Assembly (NCBI GenBank): GCA_019022495.1
Contig: JAFEKR010000113.1
Span: 1 to 46,660 of the forward strand
Direction: 5' to 3'
DNA length: 46,660 nt
Source of the DNA: Epichloe hybrida
Taxonomy: Eukaryota; Ascomycota; Sordariomycetes; Hypocreales; Clavicipitaceae
Position numbers and translations under genes: made by a program. Below the pieces are notes generated by a model that saw only the letters and a list, made by a program, of their open reading frames with translations, did no database searches and was not told where the DNA came from. Position 1 is the first letter of the stretch; each line of letters starts with the position of its first letter. Shown here piece after piece: positions 33,001-44,372 of this stretch.

Positions 33001-33645
33001 TACCTTTGTTGAAGTACCTTTGTAAGCCATTAGCTCGGAGTTACCGAAGATACAGCTAGAGAACGTCGCAAGCTCATCCCTATACTCGCGCGCAGCTCTT
33101 TGAAATTCAGTTTCGCTGTGGCTCTGGGCTCGGCAATGAATGGATGCCCGGCGATCAAAGGCCCCTTGGCGAGGTTGCGGGTTTTCAGCTTGAATGATCA
33201 ACGGTTTGGCGGATTGAGTCAGACTGCCCTTGCGAGCGGACATGGCTGCTCTCCTGGGATCCTGGCGAGCAGGTGAGCGATCCGAGGGCGTCGTCGGTTC
33301 GGGGGGCGGGTGACTGTCGAATAACAGCGATGCATTCGCGGGCCCAAGAGCGTCTTGCATGACGATGATGCGAACATCCTTGACGTCAAGCTCGACATCC
33401 TCACTGTAATCGAAAGCATGGGCAGTTGTCGTTCCGGGAGTAGTTGGGGTAGTAGAAAGCGGGAAAACTTGGTCATTCCGGTGTTGGTAGAGCGCCTGGG
33501 TATCCGGAAACAGGAGATTGCGCGTGTGGATATCCTCTTGCACGGATTCGAGAGATAAAATCGGGCGAGATGTGCTGTTATTGTCTGTTTCAACCGAGGG
33601 TGAAGCGGAACCCCCAGAGCCCAAGTGAAGCAATCTTCCCAACAT
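30028..33645 (-). CDS. Folliculin-interacting protein family (FNIP/Lst4-like)
   Basis: A single open frame encodes 1205 residues. The N-terminal part matches the FNIP N-terminal/longin pattern: DVRIIVMQDALGPANASLLF around residues 90-110, later ELMAYKGTSTKVHVVP. The middle region resembles a DENN-like core (MYAVVLVVQIPQ; WDIIMRTLTHLQ; ALCGPAYGKRAALVRR; TVIISNDKMAARRLIFLLSAFLPANQ). The rest is long Ser/Arg-rich disordered sequence, with a conserved C-terminal block (GAFESPVKTSINAEDGVIDV; ERWVDVSSVLIADTTSN). FNIP/Lst4 partners folliculin/Lst7 at the vacuole to control Rag GTPases and TORC1 in response to amino acids. In-frame introns without stops cannot be excluded. The start at 33645 (MLGRLLHLGSGG) gives the expected beginning. 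Confidence 0.88.
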   Translation of the reverse strand: MLGRLLHLGSGGSASPSVETDNNSTSRPILSLESVQEDIHTRNLLFPDTQALYQHRNDQVFPLSTTPTTPGTTTAHAFDYSEDVELDVKDVRIIVMQDALGPANASLLFDSHPPPEPTTPSDRSPARQDPRRAAMSARKGSLTQSAKPLIIQAENPQPRQGAFDRRASIHCRAQSHSETEFQRAAREYRDELATFSSCIFGNSELMAYKGTSTKVHVVPSAARVNESAASSIFGDGRSSIGRSSGRSSKLSQSYSSQVISPTLGTGHFPGGVPSRQNDKRKVLITRLFPVNLAVDDADSNATPQNHYSGEDSSEFPFPSPGKESAQRKKKLQPKQRRTPMYAVVLVVQIPQVVSRISSALPTKSLFRESGSYNDQDLFSSSYNSTKAGWNMSGSVTYGDAADAIDIEDRIDSLTQHWDIIMRTLTHLQSLVATTIHAMLKQADSASPGPHIGPSHANMVSHTPSTSDRRGSELPRAKPPKSTTKLVSLWPNCLADDIKIASEVGLARSRIVMGVSAARVVTGQGRWGIWRDEAIWTFKWAAPLGLTAFFHNLLTGFLSTHTDWLQALCGPAYGKRAALVRRTRNEEDLSLPARTVIISNDKMAARRLIFLLSAFLPANQQIHTTRAHRPSMSASIGGYSNSPPTFIIPVLREESLRRKINRRSGLRRASHSRNTSQSARNATVVPPQLAQIGIDRNDQRRASDATSVRTTNLPMPGTDMVTRKSSAATTTTIMAETTTPHFTSVQQRDNQRRPRPGSSGSVAADDLKRSLKRGDSSSSGQAGCVSRPPSSGLKWGSLIGGLWSPRRRDSMDSGTYGQGSAELRSPVKSSFGRVDKLSEMVRESPEELIEGGVAARRRGVDARDVGTPRESFTGVRGRGSFAQADRTPDPNGAFESPVKTSINAEDGVIDVDVPFPDYITSFESAISSPSSSGYLSTLGLPNGLETFEQTRFAIEGDLPLNAAGWLNRFHPDFALQALPPQDNLIDQIKAAMRAEPTPAPTSSQGHVATERWVDVSSVLIADTTSNTISRIIYRRLVRPKAVLGRTGGTHTGTLGPAGNIMLTPSILPYETQLEEEWIEESIFSCDDSLRDAVDKVVYMDGDGSKGSSTNSSQTRSDIHDSIESDSTMPDTLSEITQLARPDPALNAPRTQCKTVILSALEDMFREAVDKRDGNHVGLKNNRLDGHCQSILRDAVRDWVASMDAIE

Positions 33646-35016
33646 GGCGCGAAGTAGATATATAACCTACAATGTAGTGGTTGGGGGTGGGGGGTGGGGG
33701 GTTGGAGCTGAGGATGTCGTCTGCGAAGACTGCCCAAATACCCAAGAGAATCGCTTTGATTAAAACGATCGACAGCTATCGAGGTCGCGAGAGACGGATA
33801 CTTCAAGTCCAGCGCGCGGCCATCATCAGAGGCAGCGAATTCAACGACTCCCGTAGTGCATGCATAGTCAACGTGAGCGGGTGTAAAATCCGAGCTCACC
33901 AGAATGCTGTTGAAGACGATAAGCTTCCTCCGCGTGAGTGCAAGTCTTGGCTATTCAGCGCGCTGAACCTGGTAAGTGCAGTGCTGTCGGCCCAAGAGAA
34001 GAGAAAATTTTTTACTATAAGTCACTAGCACTTGGAATAAAGTAGACAGGTGGTCGGGAAAATTGAGGCCCGAGTCAGTTCTTGCGCAAGCGTCAAGAGA
34101 CGGCGGTGGAGGCTGAGTGAGTCGACAGCCCAGTGCAGCGAGTGAACAGGACGAGGTAGACGGTGAAAAGCACTGCAATCAGACAGCGCGCAAAGCAAAA
34201 ATCGGTGAGTCAAGAGACCAAGACTGGCGAGATTCGAACGGCGGCAATTATAACAGAGAAGGATGAAAGAAAACACAAGCCTGTCCGTTTTCGAGGAGGC
34301 TTCCTGCACGTGCGTACCGTCGGTGCGACTGCCCGACCTACTACTCCGAAGACCGGGTGCCGCGGCGCGAGAAGAAGAGCCGGTGAGCGTTGCTTGTACA
34401 AGGGACCGTGGTGACAACACAGAGTGGCGCAGACGAAGACAAAAACAGTTGAGTTGTTTGTCGTTTGATCCTGCAACGAGGCCAAGTTTCACCCACGTCC
34501 TTTTGCTTTGGCGGCGTCGTGCGGTGAGGAGAAGGGGGCAAGGTGTGAAGTTGGCCGTTGATGGAAGAAGGAAGGATGGGTCGAGTGGACGGGAGGTCGA
34601 AGGCAGATGAACCAATGATTGGTACGGACTACTCCGAACAGCAGCGTAAAATGCCAGGCAGCTGCGAGCTGCGAGCACTGAAATACAGGAAAGTGCGGGC
34701 AGCTGCAGATAAGCGCAGGCAAGGGGCAAGTGCGAGGGTCAGATTGGGCGCGCGGCAGGTTGCACGTCGCAGGTTGCACGTCTACACGTCTACACGTCAA
34801 ACATCCAAAACCCAGAAAGTCGAGTCGGGTCATGCAGACAAAGCCCGTATAATACATGTACATATTTATTTATTCATTACATGACGAAGGTGTCTGGTGG
34901 TCTGGGTCTCTCATGCCAGCGAGGGACCTCGATCCCCAAGCAGGATAGCAGGATACGCGTTTTGTTGACGTGCGGACACGCTATTGCGGGTTTTGATCCG
35001 TACAGCCGACGAGACC
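33646..35016. other. Intergenic region left of the retrotransposon
   Basis: No gene is supported; open frames on both strands here have no domain. It contains the FNIP-family promoter with a G-rich tract (33683-33705). Base composition is normal right up to the LTR, so RIP has not spread into it. The last bases before the LTR are AGACC, the probable target site. Confidence 0.5.
33683..33705 (+). promoter_or_regulatory. G-rich tract near FNIP gene start
   Basis: Three runs of five or six G separated by single T, then a GG pair, lie 38-60 nt upstream of the FNIP-family start codon, with G on the plus strand. Such a tract can form a G-quadruplex. This is inferred from sequence only. Confidence 0.4.
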
Positions 35017-35132
35017 TGTTGAGGTGGATAATGGCTTACGTAATAGTTGAACATAATTATATAGGGCTTAGCTAGACTATAGACTAAAGTAATATAACCA
35101 TTATTATCCCTATTAATTTTAGTACCACTTTA
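35017..35132 (+). repeat. 5' LTR (116 nt)
   Basis: It aligns without gaps to 44257-44372 with ten differences, all transitions. It keeps the original G or C at five sites in its outer half and shows the mutated A or T at five sites in its inner half. It begins TGTTGAGG and ends CACTTTA (TTCA in the other LTR). Confidence 0.9.
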
Positions 35133-37981
35133 TAGTAATAAGACTAGGACTTTATATTACCCTTTAGTTAGCTTAAATTATTACTAGACTTAAATATCCA
35201 ATACCTAAGAATATATAATAAATAACTTCTAAGAGATTATTAGGTTAAATAATTAAAGAACTATAAACTAGACTAAAGGTAAGAGGAGTTATAAACTTTA
35301 TTAGAGTATAACTATAGCTAGAAATAATATAGAAAAATAATAGAATATAGCTATAGTTATTACTATATTTAAGGAGATTATCTAGCTAAGGTTAGAAAAC
35401 ATTACTATTAGATAACATAAGAATATTAAGGACTATAGGACTTAATAGGATAGATATAGAACTATAGGGCTATATAAAACTTATAAATAACCACTAGGGA
35501 AAGTTCTTAGAATACCTATAATAAGATAGCTAATAGCTACTTAGTATAGGATAGGTAATAAGAACTAATTATTAGGAGAGGGGATATTATAATAAAGAAT
35601 AGGAAAGTCCTATTATAGGAAATAAATAGGCTAGATACCTAAATAAAGAATAACCCTAGAAGAATAAGCATAAAGAATAATTACTAAAACACTATAGCGC
35701 TAGTATAGTATAATACTAGTAGCCTAGATAGTAAATAATTATAACCTTATTTAATTTAGGTAGTTACAAACTAGTGGGTTAGATATAGACTAGACACTAG
35801 TAAATAGGGCATTTAAACTTAGGAAATTAAGAAATACTATAAACTTTACTTAAGCCTAGGAATCTAACCCTAGGAAATAATATTTACACACTTAGTAAAA
35901 TAGGCACTATAATATAGTAAGTAAATAGAAGATAGATAATAGTGAATAGTAGTTATAACCTTAGAGAATTTTCTAACCTTAGAATTTAACCTAAACCATA
36001 GAACTTAGGCGTAGGAACGCGTATTTATATACTTAGTAACATAGGAATTTTACCTTTAGTTAATAGAAAACTAGTATATATTATAATAGATATAATATAA
36101 TATAGACCTTAAACTTATAACTTTAAGAAGCATATAGGAAGTGCTATAAACTAGGAAAATCACTTATAGGATATGCTATAAAACTTACTAGGAGTGTTTA
36201 CTTACTAAAGTAACTACACTAAGAAGCTATAATGTTTATGTGGTATTATAACTATAGACACTCTAGTAAATATGCTAGATATAGTGTAAACTAAAGACTA
36301 AACTTTATGCTTTAAGAAACTAGCTATAGTAGCTCTTAACCTTAAAAATATTAGTTTATAGGGAGGATTATACCACTATAATTAGAGGTATAGCACACAG
36401 ACTATACCCTTACTTTTAACTTACTTTTAACATTACTTAGTCACTTATCTAATCTTTTAATTAAATAGTATAGTATAAGTAAAGTACTATATACTATATT
36501 TATAATAGGAGATTACTTAAATTAGGAAGGTTTAGACTTAGTAAGAAGGAGTTAGGGAGGGTAAGAGTAAAAAGGTTTTATTTTAGGGGGGACTAGAATA
36601 GTTTTTCTTTTTCCTTCTTTTCTTAGGCTAGGCAAATACTAAGTAATAAATTATATATAATAATTTAAGTTTAGCCTTAAATATTTTCTATCTTCTTAAA
36701 AACTTTATTATAATAAAGTTTATAAGCTCTTTTAATAAAAAAACCCTAACTTTACTATCTAATCTTAGTTAAAGGATTAGATATATTATTAACAGAATCA
36801 TACCCTATTAATACTAATCTGTGCTAGGAAACCATTAAACTCCTATTTCCTATCTTAATTACTTTATATAAGATTAGGCTTTAGCGAAACTAAACGCTAG
36901 GACTTATAAAGAATTAGACTTAAGTTTAGACTTAGAATAGGATAATAGAAAATTCTTAGAGTTTATTCCTAGCCCTATTAGCCTTATTTACCCTCTAAAA
37001 CCGCCTTATTTAGTAAATAAAATCTTACTACTTTTCCCTTCTCTATTGCTTTAATTTAAAGAACCTATTAAAATTAGAGAAACTAGATAAATAATTAATA
37101 TAGGTAGTTCTTTCTTCCCTATAAACCTAACTATAAGCAAGGGAATTACTTTCTCTAGCTTACTAAAAGATAGGCTAGCTAAGGAATATCTAAAATATTA
37201 TAAAATAATAGCTATAATAGCTTAAGCTCTAAAAGAATATATTAATACCTTTACGTGTTTAATATTTATCTAGGGCCTATAAGGGAAAGTAGCTCTCTAG
37301 TATAAGGACTTAGAATATAAAGATAGGACTTAGGAATAAATAGCCTTAAAATTCCTAGCTAAGTTTAAAAACCCTAATCTATTTATTAAGATTTTTACTT
37401 AGTAAGAGGTATATAGTTTTATATAAGAACCTAGTAAGACACTAAATACTTATATTTAATAAGCTAAGTATTTAGCTTTAAAATTAAAATCTAATATATA
37501 ATAAGTTCTCTTTACTAACTTTATTACCTATCTAGTAAATAGAGAAGTAAATACTTAATTATAAGAGAGAGTATTAGACTATTTATTTATATTAAGTAAG
37601 TAAATAGATAGTATAGCCTTAAAGGACTTAATAATATCTAACCTAAAACTTATCTTATATAACTACTACTTATTTACTTCTAAAAAGATATTATAACTAT
37701 TTAAAGATAAAGTCTTAATAGCTAGGATAGGACCTCTTTAGAAATAAATAGAAAAATAATAGAGAAAAGAGAAATAAGCTACTAACTAAATAGTAAAGCT
37801 AGTGAGATAACTAGAAGTATTCTAGGCCTAAGCTATTAAGAATATTTAATAAATAGCTAGTTAATATAATTAATTAAAATATAATTTAAATAATAGACCC
37901 TAATCTCTAGGAAAACCTTTAGGAAATAATATTAGTATATATCCTTAAGATAAACCCTAGAGGGACCTAGACTTCTTCTAG

Positions 37982-38022
37982 TGTTTCTTATATAGTAAAT
38001 AAGGATATATAGGTTATAACTA
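37982..38022 (+). pseudogene. Remnant of gag CCHC zinc knuckle
   Basis: The plus-strand frame keeps a Cys codon followed by residues spaced like a CX2CX4HX4C knuckle. The other positions are Tyr codons, as expected from C-to-T/G-to-A change of Cys and His codons, and one stop interrupts it. It marks the nucleocapsid part of the dead gag. Confidence 0.45.
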
Positions 38023-38110
38023 CACTAGGAAGGATAAATACTTATCTAAAGACTTTAATAGACACTAAGACTAGTAGGCTTATAAAAGGCTATAAATAAA
38101 GAGAGATTAC

Positions 38111-38252
38111 TAAAGAGAATTAGATAACTTAAACTAAACTAATTTTATTAGCGCTATAGAAATAGACTAACTAATCCTACCTAAAGAGAATTAGATAACT
38201 TAAACTAAACTAATTTTATTAGCGCTATAGAAATAGACTAACTAATCCTACC
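38111..38252 (+). repeat. Perfect 71-nt tandem duplication inside the retroelement
   Basis: The units 38111-38181 and 38182-38252 read identically, beginning TAAAGAGAATTAG. The copy is too perfect to predate heavy mutation unless both copies were hit identically, so it probably arose after RIP. Confidence 0.85.
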
Positions 38253-40367
38253 TAAAGAATATATTCTTAATTTAAAACTCTAATTATTTATAGTATTACT
38301 CCTAAACTACTATTCCCTAAGCTATATCTAGGAGAAAAATAAAGCAAGATAGGTTAATACTATAACACTACTAAAGGGAAAGGAAAAGGCAAATAAGCTA
38401 GTATTTACTAGAGGACTAGCTAAGAGAATTATTAAATTAAGGACTAAACCTAAGAATATGTTAAGCAAACTATTATAATAATAAATCAAAGAAATTCTAG
38501 AATTAGATAAGACTATATAGGAGAGAAATAATCTAAGTCTAAGTACACATTAACTACTCTAGGAAATAAGTACTAAGGAATTCTAATAAATACTTCTTAC
38601 ACTATAACTATATCTAGAGAAGACTATAGTAAACCCTTATAAACTTACTACTAGTCTTACTCTAAGAGAAGTAGTAATAGGTAATATTACTTTAAACCCC
38701 TAACCTTATTAAAGATTAGCTTTAGAGAATATCTAAGCTACTAAAGAATATAAAGTCTTACTATTTAACCTAGGAAAATAGTTAAGTAAAACTATAGTAT
38801 TTATTAGTATTCTATAACTTCTTTAGATAGCTCTAATTATCTAATAGTAACTAAGCTATTTAATATAATATTATTAAAAAATAAAAAGCAATAAAGTAAA
38901 GTTAATGGTTTTTAATCTTATAGAACTATATAAAGAAGTAGTATACCCTAATATACTAGTCTATAAGTCTTTAGGTTTAATAAATGCTATAATTATATAA
39001 AATAATATTACTTAGCTAGATAGTGAGGTTCTAATAATATTAGGATATATTATAGCCTATATTAAAGGCATCTAGTGTAACTTAGCCTTACTTAATAGTA
39101 GCTTAAGTATAGAATTAGTAAGCAAGAGCTACCTAAAAAGACATAGACTTCTAACTATTTAACTTTAAGAAAAATAATCTATTTAGCTAGTAAATAATAG
39201 AAATTAGCAGATTTCTTACTATACTTACCTCTAGATTATAGTAAGCAAAATCCTAGTATTATTAAAATGTTATATAATACTAGCTTAGGAATAGGATATA
39301 TTATTAGGAAAAGTTTAGCTATAAAGAGTAAATGCTATTAAATATTATAGATAGGAAAAGATTATAATTACTAGGATAAAAGGGGAAACTTAAACTTTAC
39401 TAATATATTTATACCTAGACTTATTTTAAAGATCTAATATAAGAGCTTAGCTACTATAGAGAACAAATCTAGAGAAGATTATAGAGTTTATAGAAGATAA
39501 CTAGAAAATTCTAGAGGAAGTTAAATAGCTCCTAAGGGGATTAAATAGCTAGATTATAAAAGAAGCTAAGAACTAGGAGTTAAAAAACTAAGCATTATAA
39601 ATAATAAAGTTAGCGATTATTTACGTTTTCTTAATCTACTATAGCTAGTAAATAAGATTAGAATAATAAGCTTTAAGGGAACACTAGTGGAGAATACTTA
39701 GAGAATAAAGTATAAACAAAGAGTATATTAGGAGGATAGGAAGACTAAGGGGGATATTAATAGGAAGAATAATATTACTATAAGTAAAAGGGGAATAGAG
39801 TTATATAGTTTATATAGTTTAGAATTAGATAATATAGTGAAAATAACTAGCAAATAAGTTCTTATTAGCAAACTAGAATTAAAGTCTATTACTATAGTTA
39901 TCTAGAAACCACTATAGAATATTATTATAGATAGAATAGCTATTAAGTTAAGCTCTAAGATAGAAATTAAATTATTTACCTCTTATTATACTAGCGTCCC
40001 TTAACTAAAACCCGTATTAGCTTATTAGATAATTACTTAGAGTTAGATTAAATATCGCAAAGCATTATAAAATAAGGAATTATCCTTAAACATAGGCTAT
40101 AACTACTCTAAATAAAATATAGGAGAAGTATAGTATAGTAAGGAATTAGGATTATCCTAGGAAGACTTAATAAGAGATAATTTAGAAGACTTAGATAAGG
40201 AGGAAACTAATAAGGGAAGAAATAAGAAACGCATAAAGATTAATATAGATAGAGAATAAGATTAAGATAAGGGAGATAATCTTAACTTATTTAATATCCT
40301 AAGGGATATATATAGTACTATGCTATAGGAAAAACATAAGGTAAATACTACTAGATATAGTAAGGTC

Positions 40368-41040
40368 TTAATTTATATAGGAAAATTAAAAATTAAGGGT
40401 ACCCCCTTACTAAGTAAGAATCACTATATAAATAATAAAAATTAAGTCTTACCTAGAGAAGTTAGACATAGGTTATATAATGCATTAGACTTAGGTATTT
40501 TAAAGGTTTAAGATCTAGAGGTAAACACACTAGGACATAATAGTAACTTAATTTATATAGGAAACCTAAAAATTAAGGTTTACCCCTTAGAGAATAAAAA
40601 TCACTATATAAATATAATAATTAGAAGTTTAGTAAGAGAAACTAGGGATAGGAACTAGTATTTATATAGTTAGTAATATAAGTAAGAGGGATTAGTTATA
40701 AGAAAAGGATAGTATTACGCTATATACACTCTAGTATATCCCTTATGCCTAATTTATATAGGAAAAGAGAAAATTAAGGCCTCCCCCTTAAAAATTAGGA
40801 ATTACTATATAAATAACTAGATTAGGGAATTAACTAGCAAAACTAAAGATAGTAAGGACTATAGTATAGACTTAGTAATGTACTTAAATATTATAGGTTA
40901 GGCACTAGTTTGTAATATAGATAGGGAGAAAGCTACATAAGACAGTATAAGACTAAGTAAATTAGATATTTATATAGGAAATTAGGAAATTAAGGGGTAC
41001 CCCTTAAGATTCTAGAATTTACATATAAATTAACCATTAG
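40368..41040 (+). repeat. Four-fold repeated module between protease and RT regions
   Basis: Copies start near 40371, 40551, 40752 and 40968, each with ATTTATATAGGAAA, then AAATTAAG, a C-rich ACCCCCTTA-like block and a (C/T)A(C/T)ATATAAAT block. Their offsets are 180, 201 and 216 nt, all multiples of three, so the repeat was coding and in one frame (IYIGxxxIK ... PL ... YIN). Confidence 0.7.
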
Positions 41041-41279
41041 CAAACTTAGCGTCTAAAACCATAGTTTCTTAGTTTAATTAGTTTAATATTACACTTAGGG
41101 ACTATGTAGGGACCGCAAAATAATAGATAATAATTATAAGGCTATGTTATATATTTAGAGATTACTTTATTAAGAAGCTTAAAGATATTTATATAACTAA
41201 CCTTTTATAACACCACATTCCCTTAATTCTAAACGCTTAGCCTAGGAAAAGGAAGTAATATTAGTACTTAGGAATATAT

Positions 41280-41960
41280 TATAAGTTTTTAAAGAAGGTA
41301 TTTCTAGCTATAGAGAAAGCAGGCATTATTTACTAGGGAGATTTAGAATAAGTAGCCCTAATAATATTTGCCTTAAAGCCTAGAAAGGATTTTTAAGTGG
41401 TTTATAATTACTATAACGTAAACAGCAAGACAGTTAAATTAGCTTATCCTTATTATAATATAGAAGCTAATTTAGATTCAATTTATTACAGAAGGTTAAT
41501 AATAATCTTATAAGCAAATGCTTTAAATAGATTCTAGGTAATTAGAATTTATTTACCTAATAAACATAAGATAGCCTTCTTAGGCCCTAATAGAATATAT
41601 TACTATAATAATATAGCATAAGGATTAACTAGGTCACTAGGAATATATACTAGATTTAGAGACACTACCTTTAGGCATTTATTCTTTAAAGATAAATCTA
41701 AAAGAAAATTAATATTAGGATACATAGAAGACATTAAGACCTTGTTTTCTATTTACATAAATAATTACCACTTAGGTTCTAAAACATAGGAAGATTACTT
41801 TAACTTCTTATAGATATACTACTTCCTAAGAATTACCTAGGCACTAATTAGACTAAGTAAACGCAAGATAACTCTCTTTACGTTAAAGGTAAACTATATA
41901 GGATTTTCTATTAAAGATAAAAAGATTAGACTAGTAAGGAAATATTATAAAAGATTTACT
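41280..41960 (+). pseudogene. Reverse transcriptase remnant
   Basis: The plus-strand translation contains VVYNYYNVNSKTV, AYPYYNIE, GLTRS and LGYIEDIKTLFSIY, which match the order of conserved Ty3/gypsy RT blocks. Many stops interrupt it. The catalytic Asp-Asp pair region is altered and non-functional. Confidence 0.65.
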
Positions 41961-42259
41961 AACCTAGTAAGATACTTCTAATAGTAGTCTCTAAAAACCT
42001 AGAATAAAATCTTAGTTCTAATTTACTTAACGCCCTTCTTAAGAAAGTTTATCCCTAGTAAATTAAATCTAGTGTTAACTATTAAGAAAGTCTTTTTCTA
42101 AGAGGTTTAGAAAGTTATAAAATCTAGGAAGCTATTAGTCTAGAGGGTAAAAGTTCTAAAGGAGAAACCTAAATAAATACTAAAAGCTTACAACGCTTTA
42201 CTCTAGATTTACTATAGTATTTAGGTAAATACTACTTTTAGGGCCTAGCTAGGGATATA

Positions 42260-42660
42260 GTTTTATTTAGTAATAGATGCTTTAGATATAGGAACTAGAG
42301 GAGTTTTATTCTAGCTAGAAGACACAGAACCTAGTATAAGCGCTATAGACTTAAATTTCATAAAGGTTTGAATTATTATATAGATATTATATAGATTAGG
42401 GGATATAGAAAAACGCTATATAATGCTAGAAAAAGAAATATTAGCTATTATTATTAGATTAAAAGAGACATAATAGCTAGTTAATAGTTTACCTTATTTA
42501 CTAAAGGTATATATAGACTACAAAGGGATTATTAATTTAATAGCAAACCTCTCTAAGATTTATAGGAAGGTTACTTAATAAGTAAACATTCTATAAGAGT
42601 TAAATATGAAATATATACACTATCCTAATATAATAAAAATCATAAAGATTGTAAATAGAA
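42260..42660 (+). pseudogene. RNase H remnant
   Basis: The frame shows VIDALDIGTRGVLF, later MLEKEILAIIIRLKE and KVYIDYKGIINLI, in the order expected of the Ty3/gypsy RNase H domain after RT. Stops interrupt it throughout. Confidence 0.65.
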
Positions 42661-43129
42661 TATTATAACTACTAGAGAAACTTAGATTTAATCTATATAA
42701 AGTAAAGAGAAGAATAGGAGTTAATATATCCCTAGCTATAGGAGAATAACTAGTAATGATTTTAATAAATATAATAATTATACTAGAAGGAGAAAGATTA
42801 GATAATAAAACTTTAGAGATAGTTAAAACTAAGCTTTAGGAATAGTTAGACTCTAAATAGTATAGGGAGATTCTTACTTTAATTATTTATAGTCCTTATA
42901 TAATCCTAACTAAATAATAAAAACTAGTTTAGTGTTAAGTATTAAAATATTAAATTATAGACTAAAATCTTTATTATTTAGAACTTAATAAATCTTTAGC
43001 TAAATATATAATCTCTAAAGAGGTCCTGCTAAAACTTTAATAAGCTTATAATATAGTAAGGCACTTTAGCCTAACTATTATAATATAAAAGCTTTATAGG
43101 GTATATTTCTAGCTAGATAGAGTAAAAGA

Positions 43130-43760
43130 TATTAAGTCTTACTATTAATCTTATCTTATTTGCTAGTAAACTAAAACTAGGTTACTAAGATTAGCTCTAA
43201 AATCTATTATAATATTAGAACTATAAGCATTAGTTATAATAGATTACCTTAGACCTATTACTCCTAAGGCTTAAAATAGAGACTTATATATGCTAATTAC
43301 TATTAACTATATAATAAGGTTTATATTAGGTTAATCCTATAATAAAGCTACTAGGGATTTAGTTACCTAGATATAGGATAGAAACTAAAGCTCTATTTTT
43401 AGCTAGCTAAGAGAAATTTACTATAATAATAGATCTTACTTTAAAAATCTAAACTTTAAATTAACCATAGGAAAATATAGTATAATAGTTACTTTTAGAC
43501 CTATCTCTTATTTATCTTCTATAGGACTTACTAAATAAAATATCCACCTAGTAAAATAATAATTAATAAAGTAAGTAGTTAAAAGGGATAGAGTATTACT
43601 TAATTTATAGAACTAAGCTATTCTAAGTATTATAGTTATTCTAAATAATTAATTTATATTAAGTATAAGGATAACTCTAGTAATATTAATATTAGGATTT
43701 AATCTATTTACTAAACATATAGGAGTTAGTAATAAACAAGATAAGATAGACTTATTAGAA
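43130..43760 (+). pseudogene. Integrase core remnant
   Basis: The frame shows VIIDYLRPITPKA, LYMLITINYIIRFIL and, downstream, LREIYYNNRSYFKN, matching the spacing of the integrase catalytic core. Stops are frequent and catalytic positions are not all intact. Confidence 0.55.
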
Positions 43761-44256
43761 TTAGGGAATAATCCTATCTTAGTTTAAGAAACAAATCTAT
43801 AGCACTTTAATTTAAGGGAGAAGAGAAGGGAATTAGTTTAAACTTAAAAAGTAAATAATAAAGGAGATTTTTCTAAGCTACTATAATAGTTTAAAGTAAG
43901 TAATCTTATATAGGAGAAAATTAATAAAGAGAATAAGTTAAAAGGGAAGTTCTATAAGACCTAGGGAAAGCTTTTAATAATTAAGAGAAAGTTATTATTA
44001 GTATTATATAAGATTAAACCTTTAGGCAAAGGATAAGGTTAGAAGATTTATATTAATAATCTAAAGATATATATCCTATATTAGGAAAGACTATAACCTC
44101 TAAGACTAAACACATAGGATATAGCTAATTAGGATTCGGAGAAAGGGACATAGAATTAGTAAGGGATAAAGAATAATAATTAAGAAGGTAAATAGCTTAT
44201 AGTGTTTTAGAAGAATTATAGTGTTATAGTTAACACTATCTTAAAATAGGCTAGCC

Positions 44257-44372
44257 TATTAAGGTAGATAATGGCTTACGTAATAGTTAAATATAATTAT
44301 ATAGGGCTTAGCTAGACTATAGACTGAAGTAATATAACCATCATTATCCCTATCAATTTTGGTACCACTTCA
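44257..44372 (+). repeat. 3' LTR (116 nt)
   Basis: It is the partner of the LTR at 35017-35132. Its first 36 nt, facing the interior, carry the mutated bases (TATTAAGG), and its outer part keeps the original bases, ending CACTTCA. The flanking GACCC supports the insertion boundary. Confidence 0.9.

Larger units (their letters stand above)
35017..44372 (+). mobile_element. RIP-degraded Ty3/gypsy-type LTR retrotransposon
   Basis: The element is 9356 nt long with matching 116-nt LTRs at each end, TG...CA termini where not mutated, and a probable 4-5 bp target duplication (GACC at 35013-35016 and 44373-44376; AGACC if the boundary A is shared). The interior is extremely TA-rich and full of stops, with CpA and TpG depleted, as left by RIP. 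Conceptual translation on the plus strand still shows the order of a gag zinc-knuckle remnant (near 37982), reverse transcriptase (about 41280-41960), RNase H (about 42260-42660) and integrase (about 43130-43760). The order RT-RNaseH-integrase indicates Ty3/gypsy. No frame is functional. Primer-binding and polypurine sites could not be recognised after mutation. Confidence 0.9.

Noticed and set aside
34025..34729. A 234-codon minus-strand frame in the FNIP upstream region
   Set aside because: No domain and overlapping frames of equal length on the other strand. Not supported.
35133..44256. AT-rich block as mitochondrial insertion or centromere
   Set aside because: It has matching LTRs, a target duplication and RT, RNase H and integrase remnants in order, so a RIP-mutated retrotransposon explains it.
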